A DNA stretch of 64,000 bases. Source: Pseudoflavonifractor sp902362925. GTDB lineage: Bacteria; Bacillota; Clostridia; Oscillospirales; Oscillospiraceae. A model generated the notes under the pieces. The model worked only from the letters and a program-made list of their open reading frames with translations. It was not told where the DNA came from and did no database searches. Location of the stretch: assembly GCA_902362925.1 (NCBI GenBank), contig CABIYL010000006.1, one strand, 5' to 3'. Position numbers and translations under genes: made by a program. The stretch's first letter is position 1. The number at the start of each line of letters is the position of its first letter. This document shows, in pieces, positions 1 to 9,092 of this stretch.

Positions 1-648
1 CTCAGTAGGGGAGACGGCCTCTTTCATGCGGGAGAGCTCAGCCATGAGCTGGTCGTCCACATGGAGCCGGCCGGCGGTATCCAGAAACACGATGTCGTTG
101 CCGTGGGTTCTGGCGTGCTCAATACCGGCCTTGGCAATCTCCACCGGGTCGCCCAGTCCCTGCTGGAACACGGGCACACCCAGCTGTCCGCCCACAACCT
201 CCAGCTGCTGGATAGCGGCGGGACGGAAGGTGTCGCAGGCCACCAGAAGGGGACGCTTGCCGTTCTGCTTCTTCATGAAGCCGGCCAGCTTGGCGCCGTT
301 GGTGGTCTTACCGGCGCCGTTGAGGCCCACCAGCATCACTACCGTGGGCGGCTTGGGGGAGATGGTCAGCTTGGCGCTCTCGCCGCCCATCAGGGCGGTC
401 AGCTCCTCGTTGACGATCTTGACAATCATCTGTGCGGGGGTGAGGCTCTCCAGCACGTCGGAACCCACAGCCCGTTCGGTGACCTTGGCCACAAAGTCCT
501 TGACGACCTTGTAGTTGACGTCGGCCTCCAGCAGGGCCATACGGATCTCCTTCATGGCCTCCTTGACGTCGGCCTCGGTGAGACGTCCCTTGCCCCGCAG
601 GCGCTTAAATGCGTTGGAGAGCTTTTCGGTTAATCCTTCAAATGCCAT
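1..648 (-). CDS. ffh: Signal recognition particle protein Ffh, N-terminal part (cut by window edge)
   Basis: The visible 216 codons encode the N and G domains of Ffh, the SRP GTPase that binds 4.5S RNA and signal sequences and brings ribosomes to FtsY at the membrane. Residues 1-90 form the N-domain helical bundle. The G1 loop GLNGAGKT lies at about 108-115, followed by DTFRPAA and DTAGR motifs. The C-terminal M domain lies outside the window. The ATG at 648 has an AGGAG site that overlaps the end of ylxM, which ends 4 bases upstream, so the two genes are probably translationally coupled. The family call is very secure. Confidence 0.96.
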   Translation of the reverse strand, partial: MAFEGLTEKLSNAFKRLRGKGRLTEADVKEAMKEIRMALLEADVNYKVVKDFVAKVTERAVGSDVLESLTPAQMIVKIVNEELTALMGGESAKLTISPKPPTVVMLVGLNGAGKTTNGAKLAGFMKKQNGKRPLLVACDTFRPAAIQQLEVVGGQLGVPVFQQGLGDPVEIAKAGIEHARTHGNDIVFLDTAGRLHVDDQLMAELSRMKEAVSPTE

Positions 649-652
649 GGGG

Positions 653-1024
653 TCACTCCTGCTTCATCTGAGCCACGGTGTCCTTAATCTGCCGGCAGAG
701 GGCCTCGATGGCGGGGTCTCCGCTGCCGCGCTGGTCGTTCATCTCCATGATGCCGTCGGCAAAACGGTCGATGTCGGAGAGCTGGGACTGCATCTTCTGG
801 AAGCGGCGGATGATACCCGTCTTGTCCTCCAGCTCCTGCATGATGCCCTCCGCCCGGACGATGACGTCCCGGACGCCCTGGCGGGTGATGTCGTAGTTCT
901 CGGCAATCTCGGCCAGAGAGAGGTCCTCATTATAATAGAGGTCAAAGAATTCCTTCTGACGGTCGGTGAGCATATCACCATAAAAGTCGAACAGGAGCGC
1001 CATGCGGTAAGCCTGGTTTTTCAT
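653..1024 (-). CDS. ylxM: YlxM/p13-like SRP-associated HTH protein
   Basis: This 123-residue protein matches the YlxM (p13) family, small helix-turn-helix proteins encoded next to ffh or ftsY in Firmicutes and thought to modulate SRP function. The N-terminal half carries a sigma-region-4-like HTH (LSLAEIAENYDITRQGVRD, about residues 35-53). The C-terminal half is a predicted helical, coiled-coil-like segment. An AAAGGAGG ribosome site precedes the ATG. It is the first gene of the ylxM-ffh transcript and has a strong promoter just upstream. Position and motif agree, so the family assignment is firm; the exact role is not settled in the family. Confidence 0.92.
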   Translation of the reverse strand: MKNQAYRMALLFDFYGDMLTDRQKEFFDLYYNEDLSLAEIAENYDITRQGVRDVIVRAEGIMQELEDKTGIIRRFQKMQSQLSDIDRFADGIMEMNDQRGSGDPAIEALCRQIKDTVAQMKQE

Positions 1025-1076
1025 TCTTCAGCCTCCTTTCAGTTTCGTAAAGCGCATCAGCTTTACAACGTTGGTT

Positions 1077-1105
1077 ATGATACAATATTTTGTGGTTTTT
1101 GTCAA
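1077..1105 (-). promoter_or_regulatory. Sigma-A-type promoter for ylxM-ffh
   Basis: On the minus strand TTGACA (1105-1100) and TATCAT (1082-1077) are separated by 17 bases, 53 bases upstream of the ylxM start. This is a near-consensus housekeeping promoter. Confidence 0.8.
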
Positions 1106-1207
1106 GACGAAAATGGGGGATAACGAAGGGAAATTTTCCGTCAACCTGAACAGAGGGCTGCGGGAGCTCCTTTTCCGGGCCGTGGGGACAATCTTTTGGA
1201 TTTGGGG

Positions 1208-1236
1208 GTGTCAAACAGGGGGATTCGTTGTATAAT
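1208..1236 (+). promoter_or_regulatory. Probable sigma-A promoter for the ymfF-ymfH-lgt-folD run
   Basis: A perfect TATAAT at 1231-1236 follows a weak GTGTCA -35 element at 1208-1213 with 17-base spacing. It lies about 80 bases before the first gene of the plus-strand run. Confidence 0.6.
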
Positions 1237-1319
1237 AAGGCTTGTCAATTTTTCCATAGGTCTCTGACAAATCCGTCCAAAGGGGCGGACAGCAGAGAGA
1301 CCAGAAAGGATGAGTGCGG

Positions 1320-2606
1320 ATGACCCAAGTCACCCGAACGGAACTGCTGCCCGGCGTGTATCTCACGGCGGTGCACACCATGAAATTCAAATCCTCCTAT
1401 ATGGGGATTCAGCTCCTCACGCCCCTGAGTGAGGAGCATGCCGCCGCCAACGCCCTGGTCCCCATGGTGCTGCGGCGGGGCACCGAGCGCTGCCCGGACA
1501 TGGAGCGGCTGTCCGCCGCCCTGGACGAGCTGTACGGCGGATCGGTGGAGCCCATTGTCCGCAAGAAGGGCGAGACCCAGTGTGTGGGCTTTGTGGCCAG
1601 CTTCCTGGACGACGCCTATGTGCCCGACGGCACCCCCATTCTGGAGAATGCAGCCGCTCTGCTGGGAGAGCTGCTGCTCACCCCTGCCAGAGAGAACGGC
1701 GGTTTTGTCTCCGCCTACGTGGAGCGTGAGCGGGCCAATCTGGTGGACCGAATCCGGGCCCAGGTCAACGACAAGCGGCAGTACGCCGTGCTCCGGCTGA
1801 TACAGTTGATGTGCCAGGGGGAGCCCTACGGCGTGGACCGGCTGGGCAGCGAGGCCAGCGCCGCCGCCATCACCGGCGAAGCCCTTTGGGAGCGCTACCA
1901 GGCCCTGCTGTCCGGCGCCCGGGTGGAGCTTTATTTCTCCGGCTCCGCTCCCTTTGAGCGGGTGGAGGCCGCCTTCCGCAGCGCCCTTGCCGGGCTGAAG
2001 GGTCGGACGGCTGCCCCCGTCTCCGTCTGCCGGAATACGCTCAGCGGGGGAGAGGAGAACCCCCGGAACTTTGAGGACGCACTGGACGTGACCCAGGGCA
2101 AGCTGTCCATCGGTCTGCGTACCGATATTAAGGTGACGGACCAGGAGTATCCCGCTCTGATGCTCTTCAACGCCGTGTTCGGCGGCACCACCACCTCCAA
2201 GCTCTTCCTGAATGTAAGAGAGAAGCTGTCCCTGTGCTACTACGCCAGCTCCCAGCTGGAGAAGTTCAAGGGCCTGATGCTGGTGTTCTCCGGCGTGGAG
2301 TTTGACAAGCGGGAGGATGCTCAGAGCGAGATTCTCGCCCAGCTAGAGAAATGCCGCCGGGGCGAGATTGAGCCCTGGGAGCTGGAGGCCGCACGCCGCA
2401 GCGGAGTGAACAGCCTGAAGAGCATGCTGGACAGCCAGGGCCGCATGGAGGACTTCTGGCTGGGGCTGGCTGTTGAGCCCGGGGACGGGCCCGAGGACCT
2501 GGCCGCCAGGCTGGAGCAGGTCACCGTGGACCAGGTGGCCGCCGCTGCCCGCCGGGTACGGCTGGACAGCATCTATTTCCTCAAGGGGAAGGAGGAACAG
2601 CAGTGA
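1320..2606 (+). CDS. ymfF: M16-family peptidase-like protein, YmfF type (no zinc motif)
   Basis: A protein of about 428 residues of the M16 (pitrilysin/insulinase-like) fold. It lacks the HXXEH zinc-binding motif, as expected for the inactive YmfF partner that pairs with the catalytic-type YmfH encoded next. The B. subtilis homologues have been linked to 5-aminopentanol modification of EF-P; NCBI family names spell them YfmF/YfmH. I chose ATG 1320 over GTG 1314 because the AAAGGA site at 1305-1310 is 9 bases from 1320 but only 3 from 1314. The stop overlaps the ymfH start by 4 bases. The substrate is unknown. Confidence 0.85.
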   Translation: MTQVTRTELLPGVYLTAVHTMKFKSSYMGIQLLTPLSEEHAAANALVPMVLRRGTERCPDMERLSAALDELYGGSVEPIVRKKGETQCVGFVASFLDDAYVPDGTPILENAAALLGELLLTPARENGGFVSAYVERERANLVDRIRAQVNDKRQYAVLRLIQLMCQGEPYGVDRLGSEASAAAITGEALWERYQALLSGARVELYFSGSAPFERVEAAFRSALAGLKGRTAAPVSVCRNTLSGGEENPRNFEDALDVTQGKLSIGLRTDIKVTDQEYPALMLFNAVFGGTTTSKLFLNVREKLSLCYYASSQLEKFKGLMLVFSGVEFDKREDAQSEILAQLEKCRRGEIEPWELEAARRSGVNSLKSMLDSQGRMEDFWLGLAVEPGDGPEDLAARLEQVTVDQVAAAARRVRLDSIYFLKGKEEQQ

Positions 2607-3883
2607 ATCGTATGGAATACCCCCGGATGGGGGAGACGGTCTTTTCTGCCCGGCTGGACAACGGACTGACCGTGTATGTGGACGTAAAGCCCAGCTTCCA
2701 GAAGAGCTTCGCCTTTTTTGCCACCGACTACGGCGGAATGGACATGAAGTTCCAGATGGACGGCCAGTGGTACGACACCCCCGCCGGCGTGGCCCATTTC
2801 CTGGAGCACAAGACCTTTGATACCAAGGACGGCAACGCCCTCCAGGATCTGGCCGCCAACGGCGCCAGTCCCAACGCCTTCACCAGCTCGGCCATTACGG
2901 GCTACTATTTTGAGAGCACCGAGAAGTTCTATGAGAATCTGAAGATTCTCCTCTCCTTTGTCTCCCAGCCCTACTACACCCAGGAGAGTGTGGACAAGGA
3001 GCAGGGCATCATCGGCCAGGAGATCCGGATGATTGAGGACGACCCGGAGAACCAGGTCTACTACGCCATGCTGGAGGGCCTGTACGCCCATCACCCCATC
3101 CGTGTCTCGGTGGCCGGGACCATCGAGTCCATCTCCCACATCACGGCGGATACCCTGAACCTGTGCCACAGCGCCTTCTACAACCCCGGCAACATGGTGC
3201 TCTGCGTGGCGGGCAACGTGGACCCGGAGAGGGTGCTGGAGATGGCCCGGGAGATTCTGCCCAGGGAGGGCAAGGGCTCCATCGCCAGGGACTACGGTTC
3301 CGCTGAGCCCGCAGCCGCGGCCAAGAGCCGGACGGAGCTGAAGATGGAGGTGTCCACCCCCATTTTCCAGCTGGGCTGGAAGATGGAGCCGGCGCCCAAG
3401 GGGGAGGAGCAGTTCCGGCAGAAGCTGATTGCCGAGCTTGCCTGCGAGGCCCTGCTGGGCAACTCCAGTCCGCTGTATGTCCGTCTGTACCGGGACGGCC
3501 TGATCAACAGCAGCTTCTCCTACGGCTTTGACGGCTATCCCTCCTGCGCCTACGCCATGGCCGGCGGCGAGAGCACCGACCCGGATGCTGTGGCCGCAGC
3601 CATTGCCGACGAAGCGGCCCGGATTGGCAGGGAAGGCGTGGATGCCGCCCTCTTTGCCCGGCTGAAAAAGGGCCTGTACGGCGCCAAGGTGCGCAGCCTC
3701 AACTCCTTTGAGAACATCTGCGTGGGCATGGCCCAGGCCTATTTCGCGGGTTACGACATGCTCCGGTTCCCCGAGGTCTTTGAGGGCATCAGTCAGGCGG
3801 ACGTGGAGGCGTGCATCCGCACCTGCTTTACGCCGGATCGTGCGGCGCTGGCCGTGGTGCAGCCGGGGGAGGGACAGGCATGA
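2603..3883 (+). CDS. ymfH: M16-family peptidase-like protein, YmfH type (HXXEH present)
   Basis: A 426-residue M16 family protein with the intact zinc-binding signature in GVAHFLEHKTFD (about residues 68-79), which its upstream neighbour lacks. M16 enzymes often work as active/inactive pairs, and this adjacent pair fits that pattern. The GTG start at 2603 overlaps the upstream stop (GTGA) and has GGAGG at 2591-2595, 7 bases away; ATG 2612 is a weaker alternative. The stop overlaps the lgt start (ATGA). The family call is strong; the precise substrate and the link to EF-P modification are taken from family knowledge. Confidence 0.88.
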   Translation: MNRMEYPRMGETVFSARLDNGLTVYVDVKPSFQKSFAFFATDYGGMDMKFQMDGQWYDTPAGVAHFLEHKTFDTKDGNALQDLAANGASPNAFTSSAITGYYFESTEKFYENLKILLSFVSQPYYTQESVDKEQGIIGQEIRMIEDDPENQVYYAMLEGLYAHHPIRVSVAGTIESISHITADTLNLCHSAFYNPGNMVLCVAGNVDPERVLEMAREILPREGKGSIARDYGSAEPAAAAKSRTELKMEVSTPIFQLGWKMEPAPKGEEQFRQKLIAELACEALLGNSSPLYVRLYRDGLINSSFSYGFDGYPSCAYAMAGGESTDPDAVAAAIADEAARIGREGVDAALFARLKKGLYGAKVRSLNSFENICVGMAQAYFAGYDMLRFPEVFEGISQADVEACIRTCFTPDRAALAVVQPGEGQA

Positions 3884-4845
3884 CCAACACCGTCTCCTTT
3901 CCCGGCCTGGGGCTGGAGTTCACCCTGAACCGGGTGGCGGCCAGCCCCTTCGGCTTCAACATCTACTGGTACGCCGTCATCATCGTCTCAGGCGCCATTC
4001 TGGCCTGGTTCTACTGCAGCCGCAAGGGTCCCAAGCTGGGCATCAGCGAGGACGACCTGACCGACCTTCTCATCTTTGCCGTGCCCCTTGCCCTGGTAGG
4101 GGCGCGGCTGTACTACATCCTGTTCTACCTGGACCTGTTCAAAAACGAGGACGGCAGTCTGAATTTTGGCAAGATGCTGGACGTGCGGGACGGCGGACTG
4201 GCTATCTACGGCGGCGTCATCGCGGCAGTGATTGTGCTGTTCTTTGTCTGCCGGTACAAGAAGATCCCCTTCCTGGCCTTTGCCGACCTGGGCGGCATGG
4301 GTCTGCTCATCGGCCAGTGCATCGGCCGGTGGGGCAATTTCGTCAACGTGGAGGCCTACGGCGGCCTGACCGACCTGCCCTGGCGGATGTGCTCGGAGAA
4401 GATTGCAAACGAGCTGTACGCCAAGGGACTGGTGGACGCCGCCGGGTGGCAGCAGGTGGTAGACGGTACCCTGGGCGTCCATCCCACGTTTTTCTACGAG
4501 TCGGCCTGGAACCTGGTGGGCTTCCTGCTCATTGTGCTCATCTCCCGGAAGTGGCGCAAGTTCGACGGCCAGCTCTTCTTTACCTATCTGGCCTGGTACG
4601 GTGTGGGCCGCGGCATCATCGAGGGCATGCGCACCGACAGCCTCTACTTTATGAATACCCCCATCCGGGTGTCCCAGGTGCTGGGCTTTGCCTCCGCGCT
4701 GGCGGCAATCATCCTGTGGGTGTGGTTCTACCTGCACCGGCCCGATCCGGATCAGCTGTGGGTGCACCGCCGGGCTGCCCTGGAGGCAGCCAAAGCAGCC
4801 AACGAGAAAAAGGAGGACGAGGACAATGGCAGCGACCATCATTGA
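3880..4845 (+). CDS. lgt: Prolipoprotein diacylglyceryl transferase
   Basis: Lgt moves a diacylglyceryl group from phosphatidylglycerol onto the lipobox cysteine of prolipoproteins, the first step of lipoprotein maturation in the membrane. The 321-residue product has the multi-pass hydrophobic pattern of the family, the GGLAIYGGVI motif and the GRWGNFVNVEAYG signature with the essential Arg/Asn. The ATG at 3880 overlaps the ymfH stop, which fixes this start. The C-terminal 25 residues are charged (Ala/Lys/Glu-rich) and overlap the folD start by 20 bases. A confident assignment. Confidence 0.96.
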   Translation: MTNTVSFPGLGLEFTLNRVAASPFGFNIYWYAVIIVSGAILAWFYCSRKGPKLGISEDDLTDLLIFAVPLALVGARLYYILFYLDLFKNEDGSLNFGKMLDVRDGGLAIYGGVIAAVIVLFFVCRYKKIPFLAFADLGGMGLLIGQCIGRWGNFVNVEAYGGLTDLPWRMCSEKIANELYAKGLVDAAGWQQVVDGTLGVHPTFFYESAWNLVGFLLIVLISRKWRKFDGQLFFTYLAWYGVGRGIIEGMRTDSLYFMNTPIRVSQVLGFASALAAIILWVWFYLHRPDPDQLWVHRRAALEAAKAANEKKEDEDNGSDHH

Positions 4846-5668
4846 CGGAAAGGCCCTGGCGGCCAAGTGCAAAGCCAGAATCAAGGAAGAGGTGGAGCAC
4901 CTCTCCAAGCGGCCCGGTCTGGCCGTCATCATCGTGGGGGACAATCCCGCCTCCCGCATCTACGTCAACCACAAGAAGAAGGACTGTGCCGAGTGCGGCA
5001 TTTACAGCGAGGAGTACGCTCTCCCCGAGTGTGCCCGGCAGGAGGAGCTGCTGGAGCTCATCGACCTGCTCAACGGCAGGGCGGACATCGACGGCATTCT
5101 GGTCCAGCTGCCGCTGCCTGCTCAGTTTGACGAGAAGGCGGTGCTCAACGCCATTGACCCCGGCAAGGACGTGGACTGCTTCCACCCCTACAACGTGGGC
5201 CAGCTGATGATTGGGGAGCACACCTTCCTGCCCTGTACCCCCGCCGGTGTGATGGCCATGCTGGACGAGTACGGCATTGACCCCGCCGGAAAGCACGCGG
5301 TGGTGGTGGGCCGCTCCAACATCGTGGGCAAGCCCCAGGCCATGCTGCTGCTCCAGCGCCACGCCACGGTGACCATCTGCCACTCCCGCACCCCCAACTT
5401 GGCTGAAATCACCCGCCAGGCCGACATTCTGGTGGCGGCAGTGGGGAAGACCGGCCTCATCACCGCCGACATGGTGAAGGAGGGGGCCGCCGTCATCGAC
5501 GTGGCCATGAACCGGAACGAGGAAGGCAAGCTCTGCGGCGACGTGGACTTTGAGGCCGTAAAGGAGAAGGCCTCCTTCATCACCCCGGTGCCCGGCGGCG
5601 TGGGACCCATGACCCGGGTTATGCTGCTGGAGAACACCCTCACCGCGGCAAAGGTCCACGGGAAATAA
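4826..5668 (+). CDS. folD: Bifunctional methylenetetrahydrofolate dehydrogenase/cyclohydrolase FolD
   Basis: FolD interconverts 5,10-methylene-THF, methenyl-THF and 10-formyl-THF in one-carbon metabolism. The 280-residue protein shows the catalytic YVNHKKK segment with the conserved Tyr and Lys, DGILVQLPLP, the Rossmann segment VVVGRSNIVGKP and the C-terminal PGGVGPMT signature. The start overlaps the end of lgt and has GAGGA and AGGAGG sites upstream. It is the last gene of the plus-strand run and is followed by a clear terminator. Confidence 0.97.
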   Translation: MAATIIDGKALAAKCKARIKEEVEHLSKRPGLAVIIVGDNPASRIYVNHKKKDCAECGIYSEEYALPECARQEELLELIDLLNGRADIDGILVQLPLPAQFDEKAVLNAIDPGKDVDCFHPYNVGQLMIGEHTFLPCTPAGVMAMLDEYGIDPAGKHAVVVGRSNIVGKPQAMLLLQRHATVTICHSRTPNLAEITRQADILVAAVGKTGLITADMVKEGAAVIDVAMNRNEEGKLCGDVDFEAVKEKASFITPVPGGVGPMTRVMLLENTLTAAKVHGK

Positions 5669-5674
5669 GAAAAA

Positions 5675-5712
5675 GAGCCTGGAGCACGAGAAATGTGCTC
5701 CAGGCTCTTTTT
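5675..5712 (+). terminator. Rho-independent terminator after folD
   Basis: A perfect 13-bp stem (GAGCCTGGAGCAC with its complement), a 7-base loop and five T residues, starting 6 bases after the folD stop. Confidence 0.93.
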
Positions 5713-5732
5713 ATAACAGGGAAGAAGAGTGC

Positions 5733-5767
5733 AAAAAGGCCCCTGCGCTTAAGCGCAGGGGCCTTTT
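5733..5767 (-). terminator. Rho-independent terminator after rpmB
   Basis: GGCCCCTGCGCTT and its perfect complement form an almost loop-free palindrome with A/T runs on both sides. On the minus strand it ends in TTTTT just past rpmB. It could also back up the folD terminator on the plus strand. Confidence 0.88.
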
Positions 5768-5783
5768 CTCAGTTCAGAGAGAA

Positions 5784-5972
5784 TCACACGGCGCGGGTGA
5801 CCTTACCCGAACGGAGGCATCTGGTGCACACATAGACGTGCTTGGGCGCACCGTCCACGATCGCCTTAACACGCTTCACGTTGGGCTTCCAGGGACGGTT
5901 GGTGCGGCGGTGAGAGTGGGACACCTGAATGCCGAACACAACGCCCTTGTCGCAAAATTCACACTTGGCCAT
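5784..5972 (-). CDS. rpmB: 50S ribosomal protein bL28, zinc-binding form
   Basis: A 62-residue bL28 of the large ribosomal subunit. It has two CxxC pairs (CEFC near residue 4 and CTRC near residue 49), so it is the zinc-ribbon (C+) version rather than the zinc-free paralogue used in zinc starvation. A GAGGAGG ribosome site precedes ATG 5972. It is a single-gene unit with its own promoter and terminator. Confidence 0.97.
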   Translation of the reverse strand: MAKCEFCDKGVVFGIQVSHSHRRTNRPWKPNVKRVKAIVDGAPKHVYVCTRCLRSGKVTRAV

Positions 5973-6022
5973 TCGCTAAACCTCCTCGCTCGTCAGGTTT
6001 TGCTTACAAAGCATCGACTGAT

Positions 6023-6051
6023 ATAATAACAGAAACTGTGGGAAAATGCAA
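6023..6051 (-). promoter_or_regulatory. Sigma-A promoter for rpmB
   Basis: On the minus strand TTGCAT (6051-6046), 17 bases, TATTAT (6028-6023), about 50 bases upstream of rpmB. Confidence 0.75.
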
Positions 6052-6163
6052 GCTTTTTTTCAAAGAAAGATAAATTGGACAAAAACAAGGGCAAACTATG
6101 GGGAAAGAGGGAAGAATGGCCGTATTTTCGTCCGTACAGGTGGAGAATAAAAAGCCAGGAAAT

Positions 6164-6934
6164 TTAATCCAGTCCTGCCGCGGCCACCAGATCGGCCATG
6201 GAATAGAGGCCGGGCTTCTCTACGCCGGCCAGGAAACGGGCCGCCTTGACCGCGCCGGCGGCAAAGACCTCCCGGGACTGGGCGGAGTGGTGCAGCTCGA
6301 TGACCTCGTCCCGTCCGGCGAAGATAATCTCGTGGTCGCCCACGATGGTGCCGCCCCGGACGGAGGAGATGCCAATCTCATGGGGGTCTCTGGGCTTGCG
6401 GACGGACTGCCGCTCATAGACGTACTGGGGCTGATAGGGGAGGGCGGAGGCGGCAGCATCGGCGATCATCAGGGCGGTGCCGCTGGGGGCGTCCACCTTG
6501 CGGTGGTGGTGCCGCTCCACAATCTCCACGTCGTAGTCGCTGCCCAGGATGGAGGCCGCACGGCGCACCAGCTCCAGCAGCACATTGATGCCCAGGGACA
6601 TGTTCCCGGAGCGGAAGATGGGCACCAGCTTTGCCGCCTCGTCAATGGCGGTCAGCTGCTCCTGGGAGTAGCCGGTGGTGGCCAGGACCAGGGGGACCTT
6701 GCGGGTGGTGCCGAAGTCCAGCAGGCCCTGGAGGGCGGCGGGGCTGGAGAAGTCGATGACCGCGTCCACCTCGCCGTCAAAGTCGGCGGGGGAGGTGCAC
6801 ACCTTGAAGTCCCGGTCGCTGTTGCCCAGGATATCAAAGCCCACGGCGATTTCAATGTCCGGTGCGGAGCGGCAGATGTCCTCCACCACACGGCCCATGT
6901 GGCCGTTGCAGCCGGAAATGCCAATTCGGAGCAT
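6164..6934 (-). CDS. dapB: 4-hydroxy-tetrahydrodipicolinate reductase
   Basis: DapB reduces the DapA product to tetrahydrodipicolinate, the branch point for lysine, meso-diaminopimelate and spore dipicolinate. The 256-residue protein has the N-terminal nucleotide motif GISGCNGHMGR (about residues 5-15) and the catalytic signature ERHHHRKVDAPSGTA. It is the last gene of asd-dapA-dapB, 26 bases after dapA, with an AAAGGGA site before its ATG. I saw no clear terminator immediately after it. Confidence 0.97.
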   Translation of the reverse strand: MLRIGISGCNGHMGRVVEDICRSAPDIEIAVGFDILGNSDRDFKVCTSPADFDGEVDAVIDFSSPAALQGLLDFGTTRKVPLVLATTGYSQEQLTAIDEAAKLVPIFRSGNMSLGINVLLELVRRAASILGSDYDVEIVERHHHRKVDAPSGTALMIADAAASALPYQPQYVYERQSVRKPRDPHEIGISSVRGGTIVGDHEIIFAGRDEVIELHHSAQSREVFAAGAVKAARFLAGVEKPGLYSMADLVAAAGLD

Positions 6935-6960
6935 AATTCAACGTCCCTTTCCGGATAAAA

Positions 6961-7848
6961 TCAGAGCAGACCCATCCGCTGCATGGAGGCCCGCAGGGTC
7001 TCCATGTGGGCGGGGGAGATGTCGCACAGGGGCAGACGGAGGCCGCCGGCCTTCATTCCCATCAGGTCCATGGCGGCCTTGATGGGGATGGGGTTGACCT
7101 CAATAAAGAGGGCGTCGATGAGGTCCATGTACTCCACCTGGAGCTTGGAGGCGGCGGCAAAGTCGTTGTCCAGGCACAGGTGGCTCATCTCCACCATGGT
7201 CTTGGGGACGATGTTGGCGGCCACCGAGATGACGCCCTTGGCGCCCAGGCTCATCATGGGAACCACCTGGTCGTCGTTGCCGGACCAGATGTAGAAGTCG
7301 TCCCCGCAGAGGAAGCGGGTGTGGGCCAGCAGGGAGAAGTTGCCGCTGGCCTCCTTGACGCCGTTGAACCGGGGGTTCTCGGAGAGAATCTTGTAGGTCT
7401 CGGCGGCGAAGGAAACGCCGGTACGGGAGGGCACATTATAGAGGATGATGGGCAGCTCCACCCGGTCGGCGATATACTCGTAGTGCTTGATAAGACCGGT
7501 CTGGGAGCACTTGTTGTAGTAGGGCGTCACCAGCAGCAGGGCGTCGGCGCCGGAGTCCTGGGCGTGCTGGCACAGGTACACGGCGGCGGTGGTGTCGTTG
7601 CTGCCGGCGCCGGCGATGACCTTGACACGGTGGTTGACGTGCTTGACGCAGAACTCCACGGCGGCGATGTGCTCCCGGATGCTCATGGTGGAGCTCTCAC
7701 CGGTGGTGCCGCAGACGCACAGGGCGTCGATGCCGCTGGCAATCTGGGCGTCAATCTGGGCGGCAAAGGCGTCGTAGTTGATGGCGCCGCTGTCGTCAAA
7801 AGGGGTGACCAGCGCGGTGCAGGCGCCGGTAAAGACGGGCTCTCTCAT
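6961..7848 (-). CDS. dapA: 4-hydroxy-tetrahydrodipicolinate synthase
   Basis: DapA condenses pyruvate with aspartate semialdehyde, the first committed step to lysine and dipicolinate. The 295-residue TIM-barrel protein has the substrate motif CGTTGES, the YNVPSRTG segment with the conserved Tyr and Arg, and the Schiff-base lysine in GVKEASG. A GAGGAGG site lies upstream of ATG 7848. It sits 36 bases after asd in the same transcript and so is under the lysine riboswitch. Confidence 0.97.
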   Translation of the reverse strand: MREPVFTGACTALVTPFDDSGAINYDAFAAQIDAQIASGIDALCVCGTTGESSTMSIREHIAAVEFCVKHVNHRVKVIAGAGSNDTTAAVYLCQHAQDSGADALLLVTPYYNKCSQTGLIKHYEYIADRVELPIILYNVPSRTGVSFAAETYKILSENPRFNGVKEASGNFSLLAHTRFLCGDDFYIWSGNDDQVVPMMSLGAKGVISVAANIVPKTMVEMSHLCLDNDFAAASKLQVEYMDLIDALFIEVNPIPIKAAMDLMGMKAGGLRLPLCDISPAHMETLRASMQRMGLL

Positions 7849-7884
7849 AGATGTGACCTCCTCAAAGTCGGGATGGGTAAGAAA

Positions 7885-8976
7885 TCAGGCGCGGGGCTCG
7901 ATGTAGCCCTCGGCGCACAGCAGCTCGGCCAGCAGCACGCCGCCGCCGGCAGCGCCCCGGAGGGTGTTGTGGGACAGGCAGACGAACTTGTAGTCGTACT
8001 GGGTGTCGGGACGGAGACGGCCCACGGAGATGGCCATGCCGCCCTCCAGCTCACGGTCCAGCTTGGCCTGAGGACGGTCGGGCTCCTCGAAGTAGTGGAT
8101 GAACTGCTTGGGGGCGGTGGGCAGGTCCAGCTCCTGGGCACGGCCCTTATAGGACTCCCACAGGGCCTTGATCTCCTCCTCGGTGGGCTTGTGCTCAAAG
8201 TCCACGAACACGGCGGCGGTGTGGCCGTTGGACACGGGCACACGCAGGCACTGGGAGGTGATGGCGGGGGAGTCGGCGGTGACGATGACGCCGTTTTCCA
8301 GCTTGCCCCACACCTTCAGGGGCTCCTTCTCGCTCTTCTCCTCCTCGCCGCCGATGTAGGGGATCAGGTTATCCACCATCTCGGGCCAGGTCTTGAAGGT
8401 CTTGCCCGCGCCGGAGATGGCCTGGTAGGTGCAGGCCAGCACCCGTTTGAGGCCGAAGGCCTCCTTCAGGGGGTGCAGGGCGGGGACATAGCTCTGGATG
8501 GAGCAGTTGGACTTGACGGCGATAAAGCCGCGGGTGGTGCCCAGGCGGCGGCGCTGGGCCTCGATGACCCGGATGTGGTCGGCGTTGATCTCAGGCACCA
8601 CCATGGGCACATCGGGCGTCCAGCGGTTGGCGGAGTTGTTGGACACCACGGGGCACTCGTGGCGGGCGTAGCTCTCCTCCAGGGCCAGAATCTCGTTCTT
8701 CTTCATGTCCACCGCGCAGAAGACAAAGTCCACCATAGCGGCGATTTTATCCACGTCCTCCTGGGCGTTCATGACGACCAGCTTCTTGGCCTCCTCGGGC
8801 ATGGGGGTGTCCATGGCCCAGCGGTCGCCGATGGCCTCCTCATAGGTCTTGCCGGCGCTGCGGCCGCTGGCCGCCACAACGGTGAGATTGAACCAGGGAT
8901 GATGCTCCATCAGGGTGACAAAACGCTGGCCCACCATACCGGTGGCGCCGATAACGCCTACTTTGTACTGCTTCAT
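7885..8976 (-). CDS. asd: Aspartate-semialdehyde dehydrogenase
   Basis: Asd reduces aspartyl phosphate to aspartate semialdehyde, feeding lysine/DAP and threonine/methionine synthesis. The 363-residue protein starts with the Rossmann motif VGVIGATGMVGQRF, and its catalytic cysteine lies in VKSNCSIQ. Its length and the SNCS motif place it in the fungal/archaeal-like ASADH subfamily. I chose the ATG at 8976 because GGAGGT is 7 bases upstream; the in-frame ATG at 8991 overlaps that site and has none of its own. It is the first gene behind the lysine riboswitch. Confidence 0.95.
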   Translation of the reverse strand: MKQYKVGVIGATGMVGQRFVTLMEHHPWFNLTVVAASGRSAGKTYEEAIGDRWAMDTPMPEEAKKLVVMNAQEDVDKIAAMVDFVFCAVDMKKNEILALEESYARHECPVVSNNSANRWTPDVPMVVPEINADHIRVIEAQRRRLGTTRGFIAVKSNCSIQSYVPALHPLKEAFGLKRVLACTYQAISGAGKTFKTWPEMVDNLIPYIGGEEEKSEKEPLKVWGKLENGVIVTADSPAITSQCLRVPVSNGHTAAVFVDFEHKPTEEEIKALWESYKGRAQELDLPTAPKQFIHYFEEPDRPQAKLDRELEGGMAISVGRLRPDTQYDYKFVCLSHNTLRGAAGGGVLLAELLCAEGYIEPRA

Positions 8977-9092
8977 GTTCAGGACCTCCATCGCTCTCTT
9001 TTAACTTTATGCTATTCCGGAGCAGGCCGGTTTAAGACCAGCTCCGGGAGGGAAACCAAGATGAATCGCCGCAGATTGAAAAATGTCTCAGA